In this document: one piece after another, positions 1 to 9,744 of the stretch
Layout: every line of letters starts with the position of its first letter
How positions within the stretch are numbered: position 1 is the first letter of the stretch
NCBI GenBank assembly: GCA_023515745.1
Contig: JALECJ010000020.1
Coordinates: 1,612,001-1,676,000, forward strand
Direction: 5' to 3'
Source of the DNA: Amoeboaphelidium protococcarum
Taxonomy: Eukaryota > Aphelidiomycota > Aphelidea
DNA length: 64,000 nucleotides
Translations under genes and position numbers: made by a program
The notes under the pieces: model-generated
Told to the model about the DNA's origin: nothing
Databases searched by the model: none
The model's input: only the letters and a program-made list of their open reading frames with translations

Positions 1-55
1 ATTGATTGGTATTCAAGTATATTTAATTAATCTTGTCACTCACATTGTATTGTAG

Positions 56-2458
56 AATGGAGCTAGAAATAATGATCGAAATGATTATGGCTGGACTCCC
101 TTTATGCTCGCATGCGCCCGAAACAGCTCCGCGATAATTAAAAAGTTGCTTGAAACACCCGGCCTGATGGTTGATGATGTAAATGATTATGGTGTGACCG
201 CTTTATTGTGCGCCGTGTATGAGTCTAATCTTTCGCTGGTTAAAATTCTGCTGGTGGACATTGGGTGTAATCCCAATAAGGTACTTTCAATTGGCCGAAG
301 CATACCTGGTCTTAGTCCTCTTATGATGGCATGTCATGTCGGGAAAAGCGTTGGAATTGTCCAAGCTCTACTTCAGGAAGGCGCTGAGTGCAACAATTAG
401 AATTCTTTGAATGGATGGAGCGCTATATTCTATGCAATCAACTCTGCTTGTACTTAGTCTCTTGCTATGCTTTAAATTAAATAAACGGCTTCAGTATCGG
501 ACGGGAAATAGAGTAAAATATCTGCAGCGGGTGCTGGCATGTAAATTGTCAAATTATTGCTCGATAATGGCGCAGATATTTATGTTAAATCTTGGTCGGG
601 TAAGACTGCTTTAGACGTGGCCTTGGAGCGACGATGTCAGGAAATTGCAGAGATGGTTATGAAGTATTTAGGCGCGGAGCAAGATGAAAGGACCCGTACA
701 AACTTCTCCGTAAGGACTGGAGACGAGCGACATGGCATATTCGACGCGATTACGAACGATGACGCGTCAGCCATTGAAGATTACATCAGATAGGATGTCA
801 AATGCCTTGCCGCCAGGGATCCTGAAGATTAGTTTACGCCGCTGATGTTGGCATCCATCAAGGGCGACCTATCTCTGGTTAAATTATTTCTAGACTGTGG
901 CTCTCAAATTGATGCGTATGATAATGTTTAATGGACTGCTATAATGTATGCTGCATTCTACAATCATTTTGAGCTGGTACAAATGTTAAATGATCGCAAG
1001 TGCCCCATCATCATACCTTCTCCATAGTTAGATTCCATCGATGCACAGACATAATTCTTGTAATCTCTCACCTAGAATTAAGAGATTTTAGAATTGCTGA
1101 AAGTGGGGCGACTGGTTAGTATGGACTCTTTGAAGCAACAGTCATTGCTAAAAGGTCACTATCGAACAGTGTCTGACGAAGGTGCTTAAAGTTTTTCATC
1201 ATAGAGAGCAGAGTCAGAGGAGAAATCGGTAAGAATGATCTATAACCCATCTTTATATATTATTTCTTTTGTTTTAGTGTAGACTGGATGGTTTTCAAAA
1301 TTATTTGCAAAGAAGGATATTTAAGCTGGATAGTCACTGAAGCAGCAGGATATAGATCAGATTGCGGCCATGAAGATTAGTATGAGGCCAGTCTAGATGA
1401 AAAAGAAAATGACTAAATCATCTTTTGATGATAATCGAGATTACGTCGATTCCAGTCGCACGTCTCCCGAGCTTTAGATTACTCAGGCATCTCTTGGTAA
1501 TAATGGCAATGGTAAGAATTCTCCTGGTATTGTCGGGCAACTCTTTCACGATGTAAACCATCCTGATAGATCACCCAGAGACCCTCATTATCACGATAGA
1601 AGCCTTAGTAGTAGACATTCAAAAGATTTGAGTGGGGACATTGAAAGCTCGTAGAAGTAGCACAGCAACAACAATAGGCGGATATCATCGACCAATTCAA
1701 GAAATTCCATCCATGATAATGTCAGCGAGAAGAGTATCGGGAGTCTCAGGCGGCAAGGCAATGGATCTATGACGGAGAGCGTCACATTTGAAAATATCAC
1801 TGACGTCTAGTCCTCCTCTGATGTTCTGGTATATCTGGATCTGCCGTAGTATATCACTGAGGAGGTGAAAGCCATGCCTCTCAACTAGTTTGTCAATTCA
1901 CAGGACGATCAATTGGCTCAGATTGGTATAGTGAATCCCGGACATCGAAGGATAATACTGCTGTGGTGCGCGAAATACAAGACAGCCATGATGAAGTTGA
2001 AGTTGCAACAGATATAGTAGACTCTAGGTCTGCCGCCGAATAGAATCAGTGCTGATAAACGATCTAGTACATCACTATCTCTAAGTTCCAAGTTTAAGAA
2101 TTCAGACACGCATATTGAAATAGATGAACATTGCGACTCATCAGTCTCCATTGCATTGAAGGATTTGCCTCTAACGGACACGCCTGGTTATAGTAACTAT
2201 TCAGTACACTCTCAAGGTTAGCGATCCAAGACTGCCACAAGTCTCTCGTTAGATAATACCAAGCCATATCGTAAGCATATCAGGAATAAGAGCGGTGGCA
2301 GTACTTATACTTCATCCCCGTCTCAGCAACATCATCAAAGTCCTCGTCTCGGTCCTCTTAATGGTTTACCATTGATGACTATGACCTCCTCAGATGAAAG
2401 CAACAAGATGAATCTGATTTAGCAAATGAAATCCAACGCTCGGTCGCATGCAATGTGA
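56..2458 (+). CDS. Ankyrin-repeat and SAM-domain protein (5' end outside window)
   Basis: Partial gene. Bases 1-55 look like the 3' part of an intron ending in TAG, and the exon opens at 56 in frame. The first ~330 codons hold several ankyrin repeats, for example GWTPFMLACA, GLSPLMMACHVG and IVKLLLDNGADIYVKSW...TALDVA, some interrupted by TAA/TAG codons that must be Gln. A likely 54-nt intron lies at 1229-1282 (GTAAGA...GTGTAG); because it is 3n long, retention would also keep the frame. A low-complexity Ser/Asn/Arg region follows. Near 1825-2000 there is a SAM-like domain (LPQYITEEV...DDQLAQIGI...GHRRIILLW). Stop TGA at 2456-2458. ANK plus SAM is typical of scaffold proteins such as ANKS and of fungal signalling adaptors. 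A scaffold role is inference. Confidence 0.8.
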
Positions 2459-2603
2459 CACATCATAAAATTTGTCTTACATGCAGAAGTTTAGACGGAG
2501 TGTAGAAATTCAATGCTGTGAGGTGTGTAAACGTGTACATAATGAGAAAGTAAACAATTAAATAGTAGAGTGTATGTCTGTTTATTCAAACAGTTCAATA
2601 AAT

Positions 2604-3331
2604 TCACTTTGCCTATTTCTTGAGCTTGTTAACTTCAGTGTTGACTAACAGACGGCGCTGCTTCTTGGCCACCATCAGCTTGAATCTGTCAAAGTCAGTC
2701 ATAGCTGATCTCTTGGCTCTCAACACCAACTTCTTATTCCATGATCCCTACTCCCAGGCACCACCTTCAGCGAACAGCTTGCAATCACCGCTCTCTTCCC
2801 ATTTCTGTAGCTTGTTCTTCAGCGCGTGCTCACCAATAGTACGTGGAATCTTCACCTTGAAATCAGTCAAACTGACACGCTTCAGAGCCATCATCTAGAG
2901 AGGAACATTGTACTTTGGGTGAGGATTTGAGAGCATGACGCGGCTCTAGTCCACAATATCGGTGATAATAGCTGGCTTTCCATAGTTCTCGCCGTAGTTG
3001 ATAAAGACGACGCGGCCAACCTCAACAAATCTACTGAATACCTACACTTACAAACAAAATGACGCGTTATGGACATGTCTAATAAAACTATTATAAAAGC
3101 GGTCGGTAGAATCTAGTAGTAATCAGGAAGCACTAAACCAAGCGAAATTTTCTCTATTCAAAGCGTATGAGCATAATCAGATAGGAGCGAAAGTAATTAA
3201 TCTACATCCGTTTAAAATGTGGTTCAGTTGAACTATAATATCATCATATATGTGCCGCATACCATTGGCTAGTTCTCTCTGCTCCACTACATATTTCCAA
3301 CCGACCGCTTTCAATGCATAATTCTTACCAT
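2604..3331 (-). CDS. RPL14: 60S ribosomal protein L14 (eL14), ATG-only first exon proposed
   Basis: Large-subunit ribosomal protein. Exon 2 (2604-3041) encodes a KOW-type N-terminus, [19 protein letters not shown], then [14 protein letters not shown], and the eL14 C-terminal region with [20 protein letters not shown]. It ends LKKQAK then TGA. No ATG precedes RFVEVG in frame before a TGA. An acceptor (GTGTAG) at 3042-3044 and an ATG followed directly by the strong donor GTAAGA at 3329-3331 suggest that exon 1 is just the start codon. This gives [10 protein letters not shown], close to animal eL14 MVFRRFVEVG. The intron would be 287 nt (3042-3328), far longer than the others here. The coding body is certain; the first exon is inferred. 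The predicted length is 146 aa. Confidence 0.85.
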
Positions 3332-3631
3332 CTTTTATTTTATATAATTCCAGTATTTTTACAAATAATCTAGTGCTATCACAGGAAAGCCGTGCAGAAG
3401 TCTACTGAAAATTTGTGAGGACGCGTAACCTTAGCTCTCAAAAGTTTGCGCTGTCCTTTGTTGTCCAGTAACGCGTTCTTTAATTGACAAAATTTTCAGT
3501 CGTAACCTTAATCGGTCAATTTTTAAGATTTCTTTTGATCTCGCGTCAGTGGTAGTACATTAGACGAGTGCTCTCCGCTTATAGATTTTCGCTCAACACC
3601 GAAACTAACACAATAATATACAAAATATAAA
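3332..3631. promoter_or_regulatory. Divergent promoter region between two ribosomal protein genes
   Basis: Non-coding space between eL14 (minus) and uL18 (plus), probably a shared bidirectional promoter plus 5' UTRs. It contains ACGCGT-type motifs near 3420 and 3470. No gene or RNA was recognised. Confidence 0.4.
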
Positions 3632-4540
3632 ATGCCTTTCGTGAAATTAGTAAAGACCAAGGCTTACTTCAAGAGATATTAGGTCAAGTATCGTCGTCGC
3701 CGTGCTGGTAAGACTGATTACTATGCTCGTAAGCGTCTGATTGCTCAGGATAAGAATAAGTACAACTCACCAAAGTACCGCTTCGTCGTTAGAATCACCA
3801 GCAGTCAGGTCATCTGTCAGGTTGTGTACAGCAAGATTTAGGGTGATATCTGCTTGGCTTCAGCCTACTCTAAGGAGTTGAGAGATTTCGGAATCAATGT
3901 CGGTCTCAAGAACTGGAGTGCTGCATACGCTACCGGTCTGCTGTGCGCGCGTAGATTGCTTACCAAGATGAACTTGGCTGATAAGTACAAGGGTATCGAA
4001 GAGCCTAACGGTGAGTACCAGGAGGTTGAGCCTTTGGAGGACGATGTCAGACCATTCAAGTGTTATCTCGATGTTGGTTTGAAGAGAACTACCACTGGTG
4101 CAAAGGTGTTCGGTGCAATGAAGGGTGCCTCCGATGGTGGTCTGTACATTCCTCACAGCGAGAAGCGTTTCCCTGGTTATGATCCATCTAGCAAGGAGTT
4201 GGACTCTGAGGTGCTGCGTGAGTACATTTATGGTGGTCACATTGCCAACTATATGCGCGAGCTGGAAGAGGATGATGAGGAGCTGTACAAGCGCGTGTTC
4301 TCTCAGTACCTGGAGTAGGATTTGACTGCCGATGACATTGAGGATATGTACTCTGAAGCTCACCAGAAGATCAGAGAGACTCCGTTCTTGGAGAAGAAGA
4401 AGCGCACCGACGAAGAGTTGAAGAAGATCATTGAAGAGTCCAAGAAGAAGCGCAAGACTCGCATGAACTTGAAGCAGCGTAAGGATCGTGTCCGTCAGAA
4501 GAAGGAGGCTCACTTGCGTGCTCTTGGTATCGCTCAGTGA
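3632..4540 (+). CDS. RPL5: 60S ribosomal protein L5 (uL18)
   Basis: A 302-aa protein, the normal size for uL18, which binds 5S rRNA with uL5 in the large subunit. It begins [20 protein letters not shown], with [16 protein letters not shown] just after. The Gln at position 17, invariant in the family, is encoded by TAG at 3680, and a second TAG gives SKIQGDI. It continues [17 protein letters not shown] and [20 protein letters not shown], followed by the Lys/Arg/Glu-rich C-terminus. No intron occurs in the coding region. It ends [11 protein letters not shown]. Only 105 bp separate it from the next gene on the same strand. It is one of the best single proofs of the genetic code. Confidence 0.97.
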
Positions 4541-4645
4541 TTATACCATAATACATTTTTATAATCTTGATTTTTAATCCATTTTTTAAATACTTTTTTA
4601 ATGATTAGCACGTAATCATTTTATTTCTGTAGAGATTCGTTAAAC

Positions 4646-5308
4646 ATGTCAAGTGTAATGGCGAGCGAAGTGATATATACTCTAATTATAGGAGCGGTGG
4701 TTCTCTTGGTACTGTCTGTAATATTTTGGGCCTTGTAAGGCGGAAGGCTGTATAAGAGCAAAAGGAGGATAATTATGACTGGTGGTTTGGGAAAGACTAG
4801 ATTGCTCACTTTGGTCAAGTATGGGAAGCAGATGGATACTACACCGTCCACCAAAGCGAATGAATATGCTGGAACTGATTATACATTTATCGATGTACCA
4901 TCACATCCGAAACTCGTAGATTAGTATAGGGTGAATATGAGTCAGGTTGTATATCTAGTAAACGCTGACCGTGTCAATGTCGAAGTTGCGCGTGATTTGC
5001 ATACAGTTTTGACTAGAATGGATAGGAAGGGAAAATTGCTATTGATCATAACCTTCCTCCAAGAGTATACTGCCAGCGACTAGAAGACTGCTTTATAAAG
5101 ACTCAATTAAGAATTACTTGCTTACGATTAAATTGTTGCAACATCTACATAGATTGATCCTAATTCTGAATCGGCTGAACAGAAGAAGCTTTCTCCTATC
5201 ATATTCTCTGAAAGTTTTGATATATCCAAAGTGGATTCTCCCAAAGTGCAAGTGCAATGTGTAAATATGAAGTCAGTCACAAGACGCGAGATACTTAATT
5301 TGCTTTGA
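4646..5308 (+). CDS. SRPRB: Signal recognition particle receptor subunit beta
   Basis: A 220-aa membrane GTPase that anchors the SRP receptor alpha subunit at the ER. A single N-terminal transmembrane segment (residues ~8-30) precedes a short basic stretch and the G domain. The P-loop reads TGGLGKTRLL, and the G3-like motif DVPSHPKL corresponds to the family's DVPGHPKL. It continues QVVYLVNADRVN. Several TAA and TAG codons are read as Gln. The normal G4 NKxD is not obvious; LLIITFLQE sits where it is expected. The gene is intronless. The domain order fits SR-beta; the G motifs are somewhat divergent. Confidence 0.82.
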
Positions 5309-5437
5309 ATCATTGTAAAGTAAAAATGTGGTGTTATGTAACTTTTTTGAAGATTTTACCTAATTCAATCTTATTCAAAACATATCGCAGTCATCAAAAG
5401 ATCATCAATATGGTCCATGAAACAGAGACAGAGCACA

Positions 5438-6187
5438 TCATTCACCCAACACCTCTTTTGGATCCATGTACCCGCTCCATGTTGCCAATTCCAGTACTTA
5501 CTCTCGCTAATCAGGCATTAGAAATGAGGAAGTACGAGATTGGATAAAATCTTTAGGCGTCTGGAAGCGCGATAACTTCACACCAAACCCGGATAAGAGC
5601 ATCTCAGCTAATCTCTACCCCTATTCAGGCGATTCAAAATGGATAGGTAGCCCACTAGTGACAACTGAATTCATCTAACCTCTCAGTGCGTAAGAATCAA
5701 ATGTAAGCTTCAAGTAATCATTGTCTTCGGGTACACTAAATGAACCTTATCGCGGAAACACGTCCAGTAGAAGCTCCGACATCACATGCACGAAATCTTT
5801 AAACAATTTCTGAGATGCGCGTTTTGGCACTTGTGGAGCGTATTTTTTTAGTTTAGCCGCGTTAGTTATCTGTCCTTTCCAGGCTTGCGTTTCAAATGCA
5901 AACCATATCAGCCCATAAGATTCAGAGTCCAGAAAGAAGTCATAGAGGCTACTCTTTTGCTGACTTTTGCACATTACAGTCAGCTTCCAATCGCCGCTAT
6001 TAAATACTGGAGAATTGGAGAACACCTAAGTAACTTTCTAAATAGTAAGAGGGCTCGAGTCGCCAGGCCATTATTTAGTATCCGTGATAAAGCCATTGAT
6101 CACAGATTGTTTCGCATCACACGTATTGTCAACTTGGAGTGCACACGCTAAGCTTATCATCATTATAATAGCAAGAAAAAACATCAT
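5438..6187 (-). CDS. Orphan secreted or lumenal protein
   Basis: I do not recognise this 249-aa protein. It starts MMFFLAIIMMISLACA, a clear signal peptide, with no further membrane span. The mature part contains GDWKLTVMCKSQQKSSL, LIWFAFETQAWKGQI, KLFKDFVHVMSELLLDVFPR and ends MDPKEVLGE-TGA. Five in-frame TAA/TAG codons are read as Gln. It is convergent with SRPRB, with 129 bp between the stops. The start is at 6185-6187, or the adjacent ATG at 6182. Secretion is inferred from the signal peptide. Confidence 0.65.
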
Positions 6188-6382
6188 AAATAGCTTAATA
6201 ATCTATAGAATCTAATTATCTTAAAGGAAGATTAAAAAGATTTCAGATTAAATCGGAGACTTTTTAATGTCCGACTTTGTGACATTTGCACTTTCACGAG
6301 GTGTCACGAGACATTAATTAGACGTTACATATCGATTAATGTGATAAAGATATATTATGTTAAATGTTATTGAATGTATATT

Positions 6383-7227
6383 TCAAGATTAAAACATTTA
6401 ACGCCCTCTGTAAGATCCACCTCCTCTGCCGCGACCTCCTCTGTGAGATTTGTGCTCAAACTGCGGATTAACATCCTTATTGCCTGGTATTAGTGAGATA
6501 TTAGAAATGGCAAATTTACCAAGAGAATCTACACATTAATACTAATTGTATAACGTTAAATATTAAATTAAATGTAAACATACCAAGGGGAGTATCCAAG
6601 AATGGAGAACCAAGCTGTTACGTATTAACAAATGCAACGCGTGCCTTCTTACCGCTAAACTCAACTAACGATAATCGAGCTCTGGCAGCAATTGCATCCT
6701 GTTCTGTTTTGAATTCAACATATGCCACTCCTTTTGATTTTCCATTCACTTTATGATCGAGGAACACAATATTAGTTATTGGAGTGTCACGCATGCTAAA
6801 ATCTTCTGCAGTTTCCAGTCCTTCCACGCATCCGATCATGAGATCATTGTCACTGGTCCACTACAATCAGAGTGTGTGAAAATCAAGACTAAGAGCTCGC
6901 AGTAACGCTTACCCATTCCAGATCGCTAATGTACAGAGCTCTAGTAGGCGGAACATCTTCCAGCTGTGACGCGTTATCCGTGAGTTTAATTGTGGTGGCA
7001 GGTTTTGCCACTTCATCTTCAAAGTCGTGTGCAAATTCCACATTGATTTACGGTGTCTCAGATGCGGATGGTTAAGTCTCTTTACCTCCAGAAGGTGTAA
7101 TCACTTGATCATTTTTACTTCCCGCTTACTTTGCTAATTCTATGGGAATCTTCTTCTTTTCTTCCACTTATTAGGTATAGCTAGGAACTTCATCGTCATT
7201 GTACAACAAGTCCAACTCGTCTGCCAT
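6383..7227 (-). CDS. CFIm68/CPSF6-like RRM protein
   Basis: Three exons (6913-7227, 6584-6860, 6383-6528) separated by introns of 52 and 55 nt; 245 aa. An acidic N-terminus (MADELDLLYNDDEVPSY) is followed by one RRM. RNP2 is ALYISDLEWWTSDNDLMIG, matching the CPSF6/7 signature LYIGNLTWWTTDxDL. RNP1 is NGKSKGVAYVEF. The C-terminus is an RGG-type tail (SHRGGRGRGGGSYRGR). In animals and plants this family is the large subunit of cleavage factor Im, acting in the nucleus in mRNA 3'-end processing. The protein is much shorter than human CPSF6 and has no long Pro-rich or RS region. Another small RRM factor cannot be excluded. Confidence 0.72.
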
Positions 7228-7379
7228 TGTAACAGCCGCGATAAAAGTTGTAATAAAATGAAAAAATATTAACGCGCTAAACGAAAGAAGTGATAAAGTG
7301 ATGGCAAACACTCAGGCACCGTTGGTGAAAACTTAATCAATCAGGAATATGAGGAATGGCATTTATAACTAAATAAATT

Positions 7380-7777
7380 TCACTGTTGTTTATCCTTACT
7401 TGATTTGATCAATACATCTCTACGCTCAGCATAGCGCGCAATAGGCGAGTCACATCTGATCGCACTACCAATGGCCAGAAAGAATCCAAAAGACAGCGCG
7501 AAACCAGCCACTGTTCGGGCCACCAACTGCAGTCTCTATCCCATAGTGGCGTCTCTCACTCTACACTTTACACATAATGACAGCTTAGACTTATTTTGTA
7601 TATTGTAGACTGACAAACTTACGAGATCATGTTAACACCGCCGTAAATGGTTCCAATCGTAAGTCCAATAATTCCGCCAGTCGTGGCACCGTTCTACCAA
7701 GAATACATTTAGATAAAGACTCCATATTTATATTATCATACCTTGACGCGTTCAAAACAGTAATTTCTGTTGGACAT
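7380..7777 (-). CDS. Romo1/Mgr2-like mitochondrial inner-membrane protein
   Basis: Three short exons (7742-7777, 7623-7693, 7380-7560) with introns of 48 and 62 nt; 95 aa. The family signature CFERVKNGATTGGIIGLTIG (two residues before position 10) is followed by a first hydrophobic helix. The second helix is AGFALSFGFFLAIGSAIRC. Both correspond to Romo1 and to yeast Mgr2, a TIM23 translocase component. A charged tail of ~25 residues, longer than in Romo1, ends DKQQ-TGA. The match rests on the paired Gly-rich helices and the two cysteines. Confidence 0.85.
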
Positions 7778-8209
7778 TATTCGTGATGATATCAGGATCA
7801 ATTTCTACTATTGCGAGTTATGAAGAATTCGATCGCCAATTGAGAACTGAAAAAGAATTGAAATTGAAAATTCGAATAACGTTTCACAAGTAACAATTCT
7901 ATTTATCAAGAAGAGATATTAAACTATTATACAAACTTCAATGACATTTTATAAAGTCTAATTGCTGGGTAAAGTAAAAACCGTTTCAGAAACGACAAAG
8001 CTTGAGCAAGCGCTGCATTGTTTGTTCACGAGAGAGCAGCCAAAGTGAAATCGCTATCGCTCTCGCTCTCCTTTGTTTCTTCAAATAACAATCGACCGTT
8101 TCTGTTTCACTGCAAAGACTTTGAGAGAGAGAAAGACAACTGACTGTATAATAATAATAATACAACTAGACTATATCACTCCTGTTAATTACTCAAGATA
8201 CGATACGAT
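7778..8209. promoter_or_regulatory. Divergent upstream region of Romo1-like gene and histone H1
   Basis: A 432-bp spacer. It contains a pyrimidine-rich stretch around 8055-8075 (TCGCTATCGCTCTCGC...) and an AT-rich segment. No open reading frame of note was seen; a shared promoter is likely. Confidence 0.35.
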
Positions 8210-9229
8210 ATGCCAAAGAAAGCTTCTACTTCATCCACCTCTGTTGCTGCCAAGCCGTCATCTGCAAAGAAGGCTTCTGTTTCCAAGAGTCCGTCCAAGT
8301 CTCCAAAGAAGGCTAGTCAGGCTGGTGACGCATCTGCTGCTGCTGATATCAAAGATATGGTGGTGAACTCTATTGTCTAGCTTGCTGATAAGAATGGATC
8401 TACCAAGACTGCTATCAAGAAGGTAATTGTCATTATTCGTTTTATTGTGTTTCATTCATAAATGTTTTCCATGTCCTTTGTGTAGTTTATCGTTTCAAAT
8501 AACAAGTCTGTTGCGTCTGGCCCAAAGTTTGATAGTCAGCTGAATCTTGCTGTCAAGAAGGGTGTTGAAGAAGGTTAATTGGTTCAAGATAAGGGCGTGA
8601 ATGGCCCTGTGAAGTTGGCAGGTGCTGTTTCTCCAGCAAAGTCTCCAAGTAAGAAGGCTTCAAGCACGAAGAAGGCTTCATCCAAGAGTCCTTCTAAATC
8701 ACCAAAGAAATCTGCTGCCTAGTCTTCTGAAAAAGTTGCATCTCCAGCCAAGAGTACCAAGAAGAAGGCTTCCACCGCTGCTGCAAAGAAGAAGTCTCCT
8801 GCGAAGAAGAGTAAAGTTGCTGCAAAGAAGGTGGCTGACAAGAAGAAGGCGGCAACTAAGAAGACTGCATCTGCTGCCACTGCAAAAAAGACCAAGGCTC
8901 CAGCTAAGAAGAAGGCTACACCAAAAGCAAAATCCACTTCTCCTGCCAAGGCAGCATCTTCATCTTCCACAAAGGCTGCCGTTGTCAAATCCCCAAGTAA
9001 GTCTGCTTCTGGTAAAAAGGCTACTGGCACGAAGAAAGTTGCAACCAAAAGCTCGCCAAAGAAAAAGGCTTCCCCTGCCAAGAAGCAGGTTGTCAAGAAG
9101 GGACGTGTGGAGAAGAAGAAGGCGCCTGCTGGCGCTAAAAAGTCGCCAACCAAGAAGGCTACTGCTGTGAAGAAGTCTCCTGCCAAGAAGAAGACTCCAG
9201 CTAAAGCCAAGACTGCTGCCAAGAAGTGA
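8210..9229 (+). CDS. Linker histone H1
   Basis: Two exons (8210-8422, 8486-9229) with a 63-nt intron inside the globular domain; 318 aa. The N-tail is Ser/Lys-rich. The winged-helix H15 domain spans about residues 40-105 (DIKDMVVNSIVQLADKNGST...TAIKKFIVSNNK...FDSQLNLAVKKGVEEGQLVQDKG). The ~210-residue C-tail is rich in Lys, Ala, Ser and Pro with many SPxK-type and AKK repeats (KSPSKSPKK, SPAKKK). It binds linker DNA at the nucleosome. Most CDS length is repetitive, which also creates long antisense open frames. Confidence 0.93.
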
Positions 9230-9744
9230 TTTACGAACTCACTTGTGTTTGTGTGTGTGAGTATACATTGTTGTTGCTGTTGTTGTAATTGTAGTACGAT
9301 GTTGTTAAAATTGAGGATTAATTGATTGATTAAATTTGCTGTCGGTTAAATAATAGTTGAAACTATATTTTGATTTCATTTTATACTTTTGAATACAATA
9401 TAAACACATGCTTTCTCCACTTCCTCAGACGATTACTGATGTAAGCACTGCAACTAAACCGGTCAGAGTGCCCAAGAAGAAGCGCGCGCGTGATAAGGTG
9501 AATAATTTTTCATTCATCGCGTTGACCAATCAGAATTAAAATTTTCACTTGGCCGATCATACAGTAATTTTGGACTCTAACGGGTAGCTCTTATATTACA
9601 GGAGTATAATAATAATATTCTCTGTCCCTCCATTTTAACTGAATCGAGTGCCTGTGAATCAATTTTAATACTAAGATACACACTGCTTGACCATTTATTG
9701 CGATACTCAAGTCTTTCGCTATTGATAAAGCACATCATATCACA
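9230..9744. other. Intergenic region with a doubtful small ORF
   Basis: A 515-bp spacer: H1 3' UTR with GT and TTG repeats (~9245-9290), then an ATG at 9408 that opens a ~30-codon basic stretch (VPKKKRARDK) followed by a possible donor GTGAAT. I could not build a convincing gene from it. Confidence 0.3.

Noticed and set aside
1229-1277. Intron with acceptor at 1277 in the ankyrin gene
   Set aside because: 49 nt would shift the frame into a TGA; the acceptor at 1282 (54 nt) or retention keeps the frame.
5410-5661. Plus-strand ORF starting MVHETETEHIIHPTPLL
   Set aside because: It overlaps the 3' part of a longer minus-strand frame with signal peptide and protein-like content; it is antisense and short.
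8719-9222. Long minus-strand frame rich in Phe, Ala and Leu opposite histone H1
   Set aside because: Shadow of the repetitive AAG/GCT codons of H1; hydrophobic composition is an artefact.
9408-9744. Possible small gene (basic N-terminus VPKKKRARDK, possible 104-nt intron)
   Set aside because: Would end inside the start codon of the next gene, has no recognised family, and the frame could be open by chance.
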